The notes under the pieces are model-generated. The model ran no database searches. It saw only the letters and a program-made list of their open reading frames with translations, and was not told the origin of the DNA. 64,000 nt of DNA from Betaproteobacteria bacterium (lineage in GTDB: Bacteria > Pseudomonadota > Gammaproteobacteria > Burkholderiales > Casimicrobiaceae), in contig JADKKQ010000014.1 in NCBI GenBank assembly GCA_016720425.1, forward strand, positions 24,773-88,772, written 5' to 3'. A program made the position numbers and the translations under genes. Of this stretch, positions 8,194-15,718 are shown piece by piece (within the stretch, counting starts at the first letter, position 1; each line of letters starts with the position of its first letter).

Positions 8194-11100
8194 ATGCTTC
8201 CCGCCTACGCCGAACTGCATTGCCGCTCGAACTTCTCGTTCCTGTCCGGCGCCTCGCACCCGGAGGAGCTCGTCCTGCGGGCGCAGGCGCTGGGCTACGC
8301 GGCGCTGGCGCTCACCGACGAGTGCTCGCTGGCCGGCATCGTCCGCGCCCATCTCGCCGCCCGCGACGCCGGGTTGCCGCTGGTCGTCGGCAGCGAGTTG
8401 ACCCTCGCCGACGGGCTCCGGCTCGTCCTGCTGGCGACCGACCGCGCGAGCTACGGCAACCTCTGCCAGCTCGTCACCCGCGGGCGCCGGCAGGCGGCCA
8501 AGGGCCGCTACGCGCTCGACCGCCACGCCGTCGCGGCACTCGCCGACGGCCTGCTCGCGCTGTGGGTGCCGCCCGACCTGTCGCCGCGCCCGCCGGCCGC
8601 GCCCGACGGCCCGCTGCTCCAGGCCGGGCGCTGGGTCGCCGCGACCTTCCCGGACCGCGGCTGGCTCGCCGTCGAGCTCTTCGCCGGCGCCGGCGACCGG
8701 GCCCGCCTCGCCCGCGCGACGGCGCTGGCCCGCGGCTGCGGATTGCCATCGGTGGCCGCGGGCGACGTGCACATGCACGTGCGCGCCCGCCGCGCGCTGC
8801 AGGACACGCTGACCGCGATCCGCCTCGTCACCCCGCTGGCCGAATGCGGCTACGCGCTCTTTCCCAACGGCGAGCGGCACCTGCGCTCGCGCGCCCGCCT
8901 CGCCTCGATCTATCCGCCGGAATTGCTCGCCGAGACGCTCGCGATCGCCGGGCGCTGCCGGTTTTCGCTCGCCGAGCTGCGCTACGAATACCCCGAGGAG
9001 ATCGTGCCGCCCGGCACCACGCCGGCCGCGCATCTCGCCGCACTGGTCGAGGCCGGATTGCGGCAGCGCTATCCGGGACCGGGCGCGCCCGACGGCGTCC
9101 GGGCGCTGATCGCGCACGAACTCGCGCTGATCGCCGAGCTCGGCTACGAGCCCTACTTCCTCACCGTCCACGACATCGTCGCCTTCGCCCGTCGCCGCGG
9201 CATCCTCTGCCAGGGCCGCGGCTCGGCGGCGAATTCGGCGGTCTGCTACGCGCTCGGCATCACCGAGGTCGACCCGGCACGGAGCTCCATGCTGTTCGAG
9301 CGCTTCATCAGCCGCGAGCGCAACGAGCCGCCGGACATCGACGTCGACTTCGAGCACCAGCGGCGCGAGGAGGTGATCCAGTACATCTACGCCAAGTACG
9401 GCCGCGACCGGGCGGCACTCGCCGCCACGCTGATCACCTACCGGCCGAAGAGCGCGGTGCGCGACGTCGGCAAGGCGCTGGGGCTCGACCTGGCGCAGGT
9501 CGACCGCCTGACGCGCGTGTTCGCCTGGTGGGACGGCCGCGAGGTCCTGCCCGAGCGCATCCGCGAGGCGGGTTTCGAACCCGACCACCCGGTGATCGTG
9601 CGCCTGGTCAAACTCGCCAATGCGCTGCTGGGGTTTCCGCGCCACCTGTCGCAGCACGTCGGCGGCTTCGTCATCGCCCGCGACCTGCTGGAGCGGATGG
9701 TGCCGGTCGAGAACGCCGCGATGCCCGAGCGCACGGTGATCCAGTGGGACAAGGACGACCTCGACGCCATGGGCCTGCTCAAGGTCGACTGCCTGGCGCT
9801 CGGCATGCTGTCGGCGATCCGCCGGGCGCTGGCGCTGATCGGCGCGCGTCGCGGCCGGCCGCTGGCGATGCAGGACATCCCGGCCGAGGATCCCGCGGTG
9901 TACCGGATGATCCAGGCCGCCGACACCGTCGGCGTGTTCCAGATCGAGTCGCGGGCGCAGCAGTCGATGCTGCCGCGCCTGAAGCCCGCGTGCTTCTACG
10001 ACCTGGTCATCGAGGTCGCGATCGTGCGCCCGGGGCCGATCCAGGGCGGGATGGTGCATCCCTACCTGCGCCGCCGCCAGGGCCTGGAGGCGGTCACCTA
10101 CCCCAGCGTGGCGGTCGAGAGCGTGCTCGCGCGCACGCTCGGCGTGCCGATCTTCCAGGAGCAGGTGATGCAGCTCGCGATCGTCGCCGCCGGCTTCACG
10201 CCCGGCGAAGCCGACCAGCTGCGGCGGTCGATGGCCGCGTGGCGCCGCAAGGGGGGGCTGGAGAAGTTCGAGCAGCGCCTCGTCGACGGCATGGGCGCGC
10301 GCGGCCTGTCCGAGGCGTTCGCGCGGCAGATCTACCAGCAGATCCTGGGCTTCGGCGAATACGGTTTCCCCGAGTCGCATTCGGCGTCGTTCGCGCTGCT
10401 CGTCTACGTGTCGGCGTGGCTGAAGCACTACGAGCCGGCGGCGTTCTGCGCCGCGCTGCTCAACTCGCTGCCGATGGGCTTCTATGCGCCGGCACAGCTC
10501 GTCGCCGATGCGCGCCGCCATGGCGTCGAAGTCCGCCCCGCCGACGTGACGGCGAGCGACTGGGATTGCACGCTGGAGCAATTGGGGTCAGAGCCGCATT
10601 TCCCTTCTCCGGAGCAATTGGGGTCAGAGCCGCATTTCCCTTCTCCGGCGATTGAAGGGCTTGAACGATCGCAAGGGAAATGCGGCTCTGACCCCAATTG
10701 TCCTGACCCCAATTGTCGCTCTGACCCCAATTGTTCCTTGCGGCTCGGATTGCGGATGATCTGCGGCCTGTCCGAGGGTGCTGCGCAGCGAATCGTCGCT
10801 GCGCGTCGCGACCGCGCTTTCGGCAGCGTCGCCGACCTCGCGCAGCGTGCCGCGCTCGATCGCCGCGATCTTGCCTGCCTCGCCGATGCCGGCGCGCTCG
10901 CTGCGCTCGCCGGCCACCGGCACGGGGCGGTGTGGGAGGTCGCCGGCGTGGAGCGGCTGCCGCCGCTGCTGGCCGGCAGCGTGGTCGCCGAGGCGACCCC
11001 GGAACTGCCGGTGCCGACCGAGGGCCAGGACATCGTCGCCGACTACCGGACGCTCGGCCTCACGTTGCGCCGGCACCCACTGGCGCTGCTGCGCGAGCGC

Positions 11101-11436
11101 CTCTCGCGCCGGCGGCTGCTCACCAGCGCCGAGATCGCGCAGACGCCGCACGGGCGCCCCGTACGCACCGCCGGCCTCGTCATCGGCCGCCAGCGGCCCG
11201 ACACCGCGAGCGGCGTCGTGTTCGTCACGCTGGAGGACGAAACCGGCGCCACCAACGTCATCGTCTGGCGCGACATCGGCGATCGGCAGCGGCGCGAGTT
11301 GCTCGGCTCGCGCCTGATGGCGGTCTACGGCCAGGTCGAGCGCGAAGGCGCCGTCGTCCACGTGATCGCGGGGCGGCTCGCCGACCTGTCGCCGTTGCTG
11401 GGCCGGCTGGAGGCGAAGTCGCGCGATTTTCACTGA
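8194..11436 (+). CDS. dnaE2: Error-prone DNA polymerase DnaE2
   Basis: This 1080-residue C-family polymerase alpha subunit is of the DnaE2/ImuC type. The N-terminal PHP domain starts with YAELHCRSNFSFL. The palm carries CQGRGSAANSAVCY and the catalytic PPDIDVDFEH. The fingers and helix-hairpin-helix region follow, and a C-terminal OB-fold ends near residue 1065. DnaE2 is the catalytic subunit of the ImuA-ImuB-DnaE2 damage-tolerance mutasome. The ATG at 8194 (MLPAYAELHC) matches the family start. Residues about 796-848 are not polymerase sequence. They are encoded by an in-frame palindromic repeat insertion between DWDCTLE and LRLGLRM, which in relatives are separated by a short linker. Its own LexA-like site suggests independent SOS control. 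Confidence 0.95.
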   Translation: MLPAYAELHCRSNFSFLSGASHPEELVLRAQALGYAALALTDECSLAGIVRAHLAARDAGLPLVVGSELTLADGLRLVLLATDRASYGNLCQLVTRGRRQAAKGRYALDRHAVAALADGLLALWVPPDLSPRPPAAPDGPLLQAGRWVAATFPDRGWLAVELFAGAGDRARLARATALARGCGLPSVAAGDVHMHVRARRALQDTLTAIRLVTPLAECGYALFPNGERHLRSRARLASIYPPELLAETLAIAGRCRFSLAELRYEYPEEIVPPGTTPAAHLAALVEAGLRQRYPGPGAPDGVRALIAHELALIAELGYEPYFLTVHDIVAFARRRGILCQGRGSAANSAVCYALGITEVDPARSSMLFERFISRERNEPPDIDVDFEHQRREEVIQYIYAKYGRDRAALAATLITYRPKSAVRDVGKALGLDLAQVDRLTRVFAWWDGREVLPERIREAGFEPDHPVIVRLVKLANALLGFPRHLSQHVGGFVIARDLLERMVPVENAAMPERTVIQWDKDDLDAMGLLKVDCLALGMLSAIRRALALIGARRGRPLAMQDIPAEDPAVYRMIQAADTVGVFQIESRAQQSMLPRLKPACFYDLVIEVAIVRPGPIQGGMVHPYLRRRQGLEAVTYPSVAVESVLARTLGVPIFQEQVMQLAIVAAGFTPGEADQLRRSMAAWRRKGGLEKFEQRLVDGMGARGLSEAFARQIYQQILGFGEYGFPESHSASFALLVYVSAWLKHYEPAAFCAALLNSLPMGFYAPAQLVADARRHGVEVRPADVTASDWDCTLEQLGSEPHFPSPEQLGSEPHFPSPAIEGLERSQGKCGSDPNCPDPNCRSDPNCSLRLGLRMICGLSEGAAQRIVAARRDRAFGSVADLAQRAALDRRDLACLADAGALAALAGHRHGAVWEVAGVERLPPLLAGSVVAEATPELPVPTEGQDIVADYRTLGLTLRRHPLALLRERLSRRRLLTSAEIAQTPHGRPVRTAGLVIGRQRPDTASGVVFVTLEDETGATNVIVWRDIGDRQRRELLGSRLMAVYGQVEREGAVVHVIAGRLADLSPLLGRLEAKSRDFH
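10575..10736. repeat. REP/BIME-like palindromic repeat cluster inside dnaE2
   Basis: Two identical 36-bp direct repeats (10575-10610 and 10611-10646) share the core CAATTGGGGTCAGAGC. After a 26-bp spacer, a perfect 28-bp inverted copy (10673-10700) follows, then two shortened copies of TGACCCCAATTG (10705-10715 and 10722-10733). The unit length is divisible by three and the whole block adds about 53 codons with no stop. The paired arrangement resembles bacterial interspersed mosaic elements built from REP sequences, which RAYT (Y1) transposases mobilise. No RAYT gene is in the window. The transcript could fold into a long hairpin. Confidence 0.85.
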
Positions 11437-11543
11437 GCGGCGCCACTGAGCGGCGCCTGAGCCTCGACGTCGCCGATCGGGTGGATCGACTATGATGGGA
11501 CGCTGACCGGCACCGCCCCGCGGTCCTGACGACGCCTCGCCCC

Positions 11544-12887
11544 TTGCGACTGTCCATCATCATCCCGGCGCTGAACGAGGCGGCAACGCTCCCGGCCACG
11601 CTCGCGCCCTTGCAGGCACTGCGCGCGCGCGGTCATCAGGTCCTGCTGGTCGACGGCGGCAGCGCCGACGCCACCGCCGCGACGGCGGAGCCGCTGGTCG
11701 ATCGGGTCCTGACCGGGCGCCGCGGGCGCGCGGCGCAGATGAACGCCGGCGCCGCGGCCGCCGACGGCGACATCCTGCTCTTCCTGCACGCGGACACCCG
11801 TCTCGACGCCGAGATCGCGCACGCGCTGCTGGCGGCGTTGCCGTCTTCCGGGCGGCGTTGGGGCCGTTTCGACGTCGCCATCGCGGGTCGCTCGCCGGCG
11901 CTGCCGCTGATCGCGACGTTGATGAACCTGCGTTCGCGGCTGACCGGGATCGCCACCGGGGACCAGGGCATCTTCGTCGAGCGCGGCCTGTTCGTCGCCA
12001 GCGGCGGTTTTCCCGAACAGCCGCTGATGGAAGACATCGAGTTCTGCCGCCGCCTCAAGCGCACCGGCGAAGCGCCCCTCTGCCTGCGCCAGCGCCTCGT
12101 CACCTCGGGTCGACGCTGGGACGACCACGGCGCGCTGCGGACGATCCTGACGATGTGGCGCCTGCGGTTCGCCTACTGGCGCGGCGTCGATCCGCGACAC
12201 CTCGCCCCCCGCTATGCCGCGCCTGCCGCAGCGGCCGCCCCCACGCTGCAGATCTTCGCCAAGGAGCCGGTGCCGGGCACGGTCAAGACCCGGCTCGCGC
12301 GCACGCTGGGAGCCGAGGCCGCAGCCCGCGTCTACGCCGAACTGGCCGCCGCCTGCTTCGCCAACGCGCAGGAGGCGCGGCGCCGCGGCAGCGTGGCGGC
12401 GGTCGAGTTGTGGTGCGCGGCGGCGGCGGACGCGCCGCTCTGCGCTGCGTGGGCCGCGGGTCACGGCTTCGCGTTGCACCGGCAGTGCGACGGCGACCTC
12501 GGCGCCCGGATGCGCCACGCGGTCGACTCCGCGCTGGCCCGCGGCGAGCGCGTGCTGCTGATCGGCACCGACTGCCCGTCGCTCGACGCCGACGCCCTCG
12601 GCGAAGCGGCGGCCGCGCTGGCCGACCACGACGCCGTGCTCGTTCCCGCCGAGGACGGCGGCTACGTCGCCATCGGCTTCGCCCGCGCGGTCGATGCCTT
12701 CACCGGCATCGCCTGGAGCACCGCCGACGTCGCTGCCCGCACCCGCGCGCGCTTCGCCGCCGCCGGCATCCGCTGGCGCGAGCTCGATCCGCGATGGGAC
12801 GTCGACGACGAGGCGGGCCTCGCGCGCTGGCAACGCGCCCACCGTTCCGGTGACCCGCCCGCGGCGAAAGCGGTGGCCGACCGCTGA
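11544..12887 (+). CDS. Fused rSAM/selenodomain-associated transferases 2 and 1
   Basis: This 447-residue protein joins two enzymes that are usually separate. Residues 1-225 are a GT2-like glycosyltransferase (TIGR04283 type) with MRLSIIIPALNEAATL, LLVDGGSADAT and FLHADTRLD. Residues 230-440 are a nucleotidyltransferase-like TIGR04282/DUF2064 domain with LQIFAKEPVPGTVKTRLA, IGTDCPSLD and PAEDGGYVAIG. The linker is Ala/Pro-rich (APAAAAAP). The first domain may be a transferase and the second resembles a sugar nucleotidyltransferase, but no substrate is established for either. They commonly sit together near radical-SAM or selenium-associated genes, none of which are present here. The start codon is TTG or ATG-like close to 11544; TATGAT at 11491 is a possible -10. 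Confidence 0.88.
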   Translation: MRLSIIIPALNEAATLPATLAPLQALRARGHQVLLVDGGSADATAATAEPLVDRVLTGRRGRAAQMNAGAAAADGDILLFLHADTRLDAEIAHALLAALPSSGRRWGRFDVAIAGRSPALPLIATLMNLRSRLTGIATGDQGIFVERGLFVASGGFPEQPLMEDIEFCRRLKRTGEAPLCLRQRLVTSGRRWDDHGALRTILTMWRLRFAYWRGVDPRHLAPRYAAPAAAAAPTLQIFAKEPVPGTVKTRLARTLGAEAAARVYAELAAACFANAQEARRRGSVAAVELWCAAAADAPLCAAWAAGHGFALHRQCDGDLGARMRHAVDSALARGERVLLIGTDCPSLDADALGEAAAALADHDAVLVPAEDGGYVAIGFARAVDAFTGIAWSTADVAARTRARFAAAGIRWRELDPRWDVDDEAGLARWQRAHRSGDPPAAKAVADR

Positions 12888-12993
12888 AACGCGGGCCGAT
12901 CGGGTTCGGCGCGAATGCCGTCGGCGGCGGCGCGTTCGCGGCCCAGGTGCCCGGATCGCCGTGTCCGGCGCGATGGGGACCGCCAACGCGGCG

Positions 12994-13648
12994 CTACGGC
13001 AGCGTGACGCCCAGCGTCACCATCAACCCGGCGGTGCCGAAGACGATCAGCTCGGAGCAATACCGCCGGTAGCAGTAGCCCACCGACGGCAGGATCGCCG
13101 GGGCCACGCCGTACTCGTTGAACGGAATTTTCTCGTCGTAGGGCGCCTTGTAGCCGTGCAGCAGGCCGGCGGTGAGCTTGAAGTAGAGCGGCTGCGCGTC
13201 GACGAACGGCCGCCAGAGCAGGCCGCCGTAGAGGTACTGGGATTGCTGGCCGAACGAGTTCGAGAAGAACGCCGCGCCGGCGAGCCACTGTCCCTCGAGC
13301 CACGACTTGTTGTAACGGTATTCGAGGTCCACGAGATACTGCTGGTTGACGTGGTCGTCGCTGGGGTCGAAGTGCAGCGTGTAGAGGCTCGTCTGCAGGT
13401 AGAACCGGTCGGTCCGCCACGGCTCCGGCGCATCCCACGGCGACGGCTCCGCCGCCGGTGCCGAGGCAGCTGCCGGTGTCGAGGCCGGAGTCGGTGGGGG
13501 CAGCTGTCGACTGCGCGGCCGCCGGGGTCGACAGCACGACCCCGAGCGCGAGCACCATCGCGAGCGCGCCATTGGCCCGTGCGCGCGCAAAAGTGCTGCC
13601 GGCCGCCGCCGGTGCACGCCCGAATCGGCCGCCGTCGCTGTTCACCAT
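12994..13648 (-). pseudogene. Small outer-membrane beta-barrel protein, frameshifted (possibly intact gene)
   Basis: The ATG at 13648 opens a signal peptide (NGALAMVLALGVVLSTPAAAQ). The mature part (RTDRFYLQTSLYTLHF, SWLEGQWLAGAAFFSN, KAPYDEKIPFNEYGV, ending GLMVTLGVTLP) lies in another frame. The switch is at the five-G run 13496-13500. Removing one G gives a continuous 217-residue protein with a short Pro/Ala linker. Alternating aromatic strands suggest an outer-membrane barrel of the PagP-like size class. Homologues are often labelled sn-glycerol-3-phosphate transporter, which I do not trust. The defect could be a sequencing error, a real mutation or homopolymer phase variation. It converges on the glycosyltransferase fusion gene. 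Confidence 0.7.
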
Positions 13649-13748
13649 CGTGTCCCCGCAGTCGGAAAAACCGTTACCCTAACATGGCGGGCCCCCGCGA
13701 TGTTGGAGCGCAGCACCCGGCGGCCAGGCTGCGGTGCGTACCGCGCGG

Positions 13749-14765
13749 TCAGGTCGCGCTGCCGCACGCGGCCGACCCGGGACGCGTCGCAACCACGGCG
13801 TCGCCGCTCCGAAGGTCGGCCGCTGCCACGCCGTTCTTCACGGCAGTGATCTCGGCCAGGATCGACACCGCGATCTCCGGCGGCGTGCGGCTGCCGATGT
13901 GCAGGCCGATCGGACCGTGCAGGCGGGCGATCTCGACGTCGGTCAGGTCGAACAGCCGCAGGCGCTCGCGGCGCCTGGCGTTGTTGGCGCGCGAGCCCAA
14001 TGCGCCCACGTAGAACGCCGGCGACTTCAGCGCCTCCAGCAGCGCGAGGTCGTCGAGCTTGGGGTCGTGGGTCAGGGCGACGATCGCGCACCGCGCGTCG
14101 GGCTGCAGCGCCCGCACGGTGTCGTCGGGCATCGTCGTCACGAGCTGCACGCCGGGAACGTCCCAGCCCGCCGCGTACTCCGCGCGGGGATCGCAGACGA
14201 CGACCTGGTAATCGAGTCCGACGGCGATCTGCGCGACGTACCGGGACAGTTGCGCTGCGCCGATCACCAGCAGGCGGTAGCGCGGGCCGTGGACGGTCGT
14301 GAACACCTCGCCGTCGAGCGTCACGCCGTCCGCCGGCACGGCAGGCACGAGCTCGCTGCGACCGCTGCGCATATCCAGCCGGCGCGCCACCAGTCGCCCG
14401 CCCTCGATCGCCTGCAGCAACGCGTCGATCGACGAGGCAGGCCCCAGCGGCTCCAGCACCAGCTCGATCGTGCCACCGCAGGGCAGCCCGAAACGCCGCG
14501 CTTCGTCGGCCGTCACGCCGTAGGTGACGACCTCGGGCCGGGTCGCGGCGAGGCCGTCGGCGCGCATCCGTCCGACCAGGTCGTCCTCGATGCAGCCACC
14601 GGACACCGAGCCGACGACCCGCCCGTCGTCGCAGACCGCGAGCATCGCCCCCGGCGGACGGGGCGACGAGCCCCAAGTCCGGACCACGGTGACGAGCAGC
14701 ACCCGGCGCCCGGAGGCGATCCAGGCCGCGCTCTGCTTCAATACCTCGAGATCGACGCTGTCCAC
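13749..14765 (-). CDS. xdhC: XdhC/CoxI family molybdoenzyme maturation protein
   Basis: This 338-residue protein has an XdhC N-terminal domain (residues 1-75: VVRTWGSSPRPPGAM, then GSVSGGCIEDDLV) and a C-terminal Rossmann domain (about 165-310: YRLLVIGAAQLSRYVAQI, ALTHDPKLDDLAL, YVGALGSRAN). XdhC proteins bind molybdenum cofactor, promote its sulfuration and insert it into xanthine dehydrogenase-type enzymes in the cytoplasm. The GTG at 14765 is preferred because conserved sequence begins within ten residues of it. The start overlaps the predicted end of iorB by 28 bp, although that end is unreliable. No molybdenum hydroxylase gene is in the window, so its client must be encoded elsewhere. 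Confidence 0.88.
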   Translation of the reverse strand: MDSVDLEVLKQSAAWIASGRRVLLVTVVRTWGSSPRPPGAMLAVCDDGRVVGSVSGGCIEDDLVGRMRADGLAATRPEVVTYGVTADEARRFGLPCGGTIELVLEPLGPASSIDALLQAIEGGRLVARRLDMRSGRSELVPAVPADGVTLDGEVFTTVHGPRYRLLVIGAAQLSRYVAQIAVGLDYQVVVCDPRAEYAAGWDVPGVQLVTTMPDDTVRALQPDARCAIVALTHDPKLDDLALLEALKSPAFYVGALGSRANNARRRERLRLFDLTDVEIARLHGPIGLHIGSRTPPEIAVSILAEITAVKNGVAAADLRSGDAVVATRPGSAACGSAT

Positions 14766-15718
14766 GGTGCGAACTTGCGGGTTGCCAGGGCAGGCCTCAC
14801 GGTTGTGCCGGTCGCGCCGGGGCCGCGCGGCGGGGGGGGGCGGCCGGGCGCGAAGGGGCGCCGCGCGGCCGGCGCTGGGGCGGCGGGGAGCCCGGGCGGG
14901 CCCCCGGGGGCTCCTCCGGGGGGGTGGGCGGGGGGCCGGGCGCTCTGGAGCGACGCCACCGTCAGCGGAACGTCGTCCGCCGACGCGAAGATGCGCCGCG
15001 CGACCGCGGGTCCGTCCGGCGCGCGCAGGCGCCGCGCCCAGGCCGCCGCGACGTCGTCGGCCACCGGCATCGGCTCGAACGCCAGCCGCGGCACGACGCG
15101 GGCGATCACCTCCGGGGCGAGGCCGCGGGCGGCCAGCGCCGCGGTGAAGCGGCTGGCCGCGTCGCCCATCCGGAACGCGGCGACGTTGGCGTCGACGATG
15201 CGCTTGCCCTTGCCGGCGAACAGCGCACGGATCCGCTGCTCCAGCAGCTCCGGCGGCAGCGGCAGCAGCGACGCGGCCGCGCCCAGCATCACCATGTTCT
15301 GCGCCTTCACCGTGCCGGCGCGGTGCGCGAGCCGCGTCGCGTCGATCGCGACCAGTCGCCGCACCGCGAACAGCACGTCGTAGAGCGCTTCGCGCTCGGG
15401 ATAGTCGACGACGTTGATCAGCGGCGTCACGTCGGTGACGATCCAGCCGTCGGGGCGCAGCAGCCGCGCGTAGCGCAGGCTCTCCATCGGCTCGACCGCG
15501 AGCACCATGTGCGCGCTGCCGTCGGCGATGAGGTCGCTGGCGATCGGCGCGTCGGCGATGCGCACGAAGGCCGACACCGCCCCGCCGCGCTGCGCCATGC
15601 CGTGCACTTCGGGCTGCTTGAGGTGATAGCCGGCCTCGACGGCCGCCTGATCGACGACCCACGCGACCGACAGCACGCCCTGCCCACCGACGCCGCACAC
15701 CACCAGGTCGAAGTTCAT
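14738..15718 (-). CDS. iorB: Indolepyruvate oxidoreductase beta subunit
   Basis: This protein has 326 residues as read. Residues 1-260 are a pyruvate-ferredoxin-oxidoreductase gamma-type domain: FDLVVCGVGGQGVLSVAW, QPEVHGMAQRGGAV and TVKAQNMVMLGAA. It forms a complex with IorA that oxidatively decarboxylates indolepyruvate and other aryl pyruvates. The ATG overlaps the iorA stop in an ATGA arrangement, so translation is probably coupled. The last 65 residues are a Pro/Gly/Ala string encoded by the abnormal G/C block, followed by a tail overlapping xdhC. I regard this tail as unreliable, and the real protein probably ends near residue 262. Confidence 0.85.
   Translation of the reverse strand: MNFDLVVCGVGGQGVLSVAWVVDQAAVEAGYHLKQPEVHGMAQRGGAVSAFVRIADAPIASDLIADGSAHMVLAVEPMESLRYARLLRPDGWIVTDVTPLINVVDYPEREALYDVLFAVRRLVAIDATRLAHRAGTVKAQNMVMLGAAASLLPLPPELLEQRIRALFAGKGKRIVDANVAAFRMGDAASRFTAALAARGLAPEVIARVVPRLAFEPMPVADDVAAAWARRLRAPDGPAVARRIFASADDVPLTVASLQSARPPAHPPGGAPGGPPGLPAAPAPAARRPFAPGRPPPPRGPGATGTTVRPALATRKFAPWTASISRY
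14811..14940. other. Extreme G/C block with long G runs
   Basis: Between 14821 and 14940 only about 7 of 120 bases are A or T. The + strand carries G runs of nine (14832-14840), five, seven and six bases, with C-rich stretches interspersed. It encodes the Pro/Gly/Ala tail of IorB, which has no resemblance to the conserved protein. It could form G-quadruplexes, but the composition also fits miscalled bases. The true iorB end probably lies inside or just before it. Confidence 0.6.

Noticed and set aside
11436..11470. Terminator after dnaE2 (GCGGCGCC repeats)
   Set aside because: A short duplicated ACTGAGCGGCGCC is present, but there is no stable stem followed by a T run.
14738..14930. Functional Pro/Gly-rich tail on IorB
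   Set aside because: It is encoded by the abnormal G/C block and overlaps xdhC. No IorB homologue I know has such a tail.
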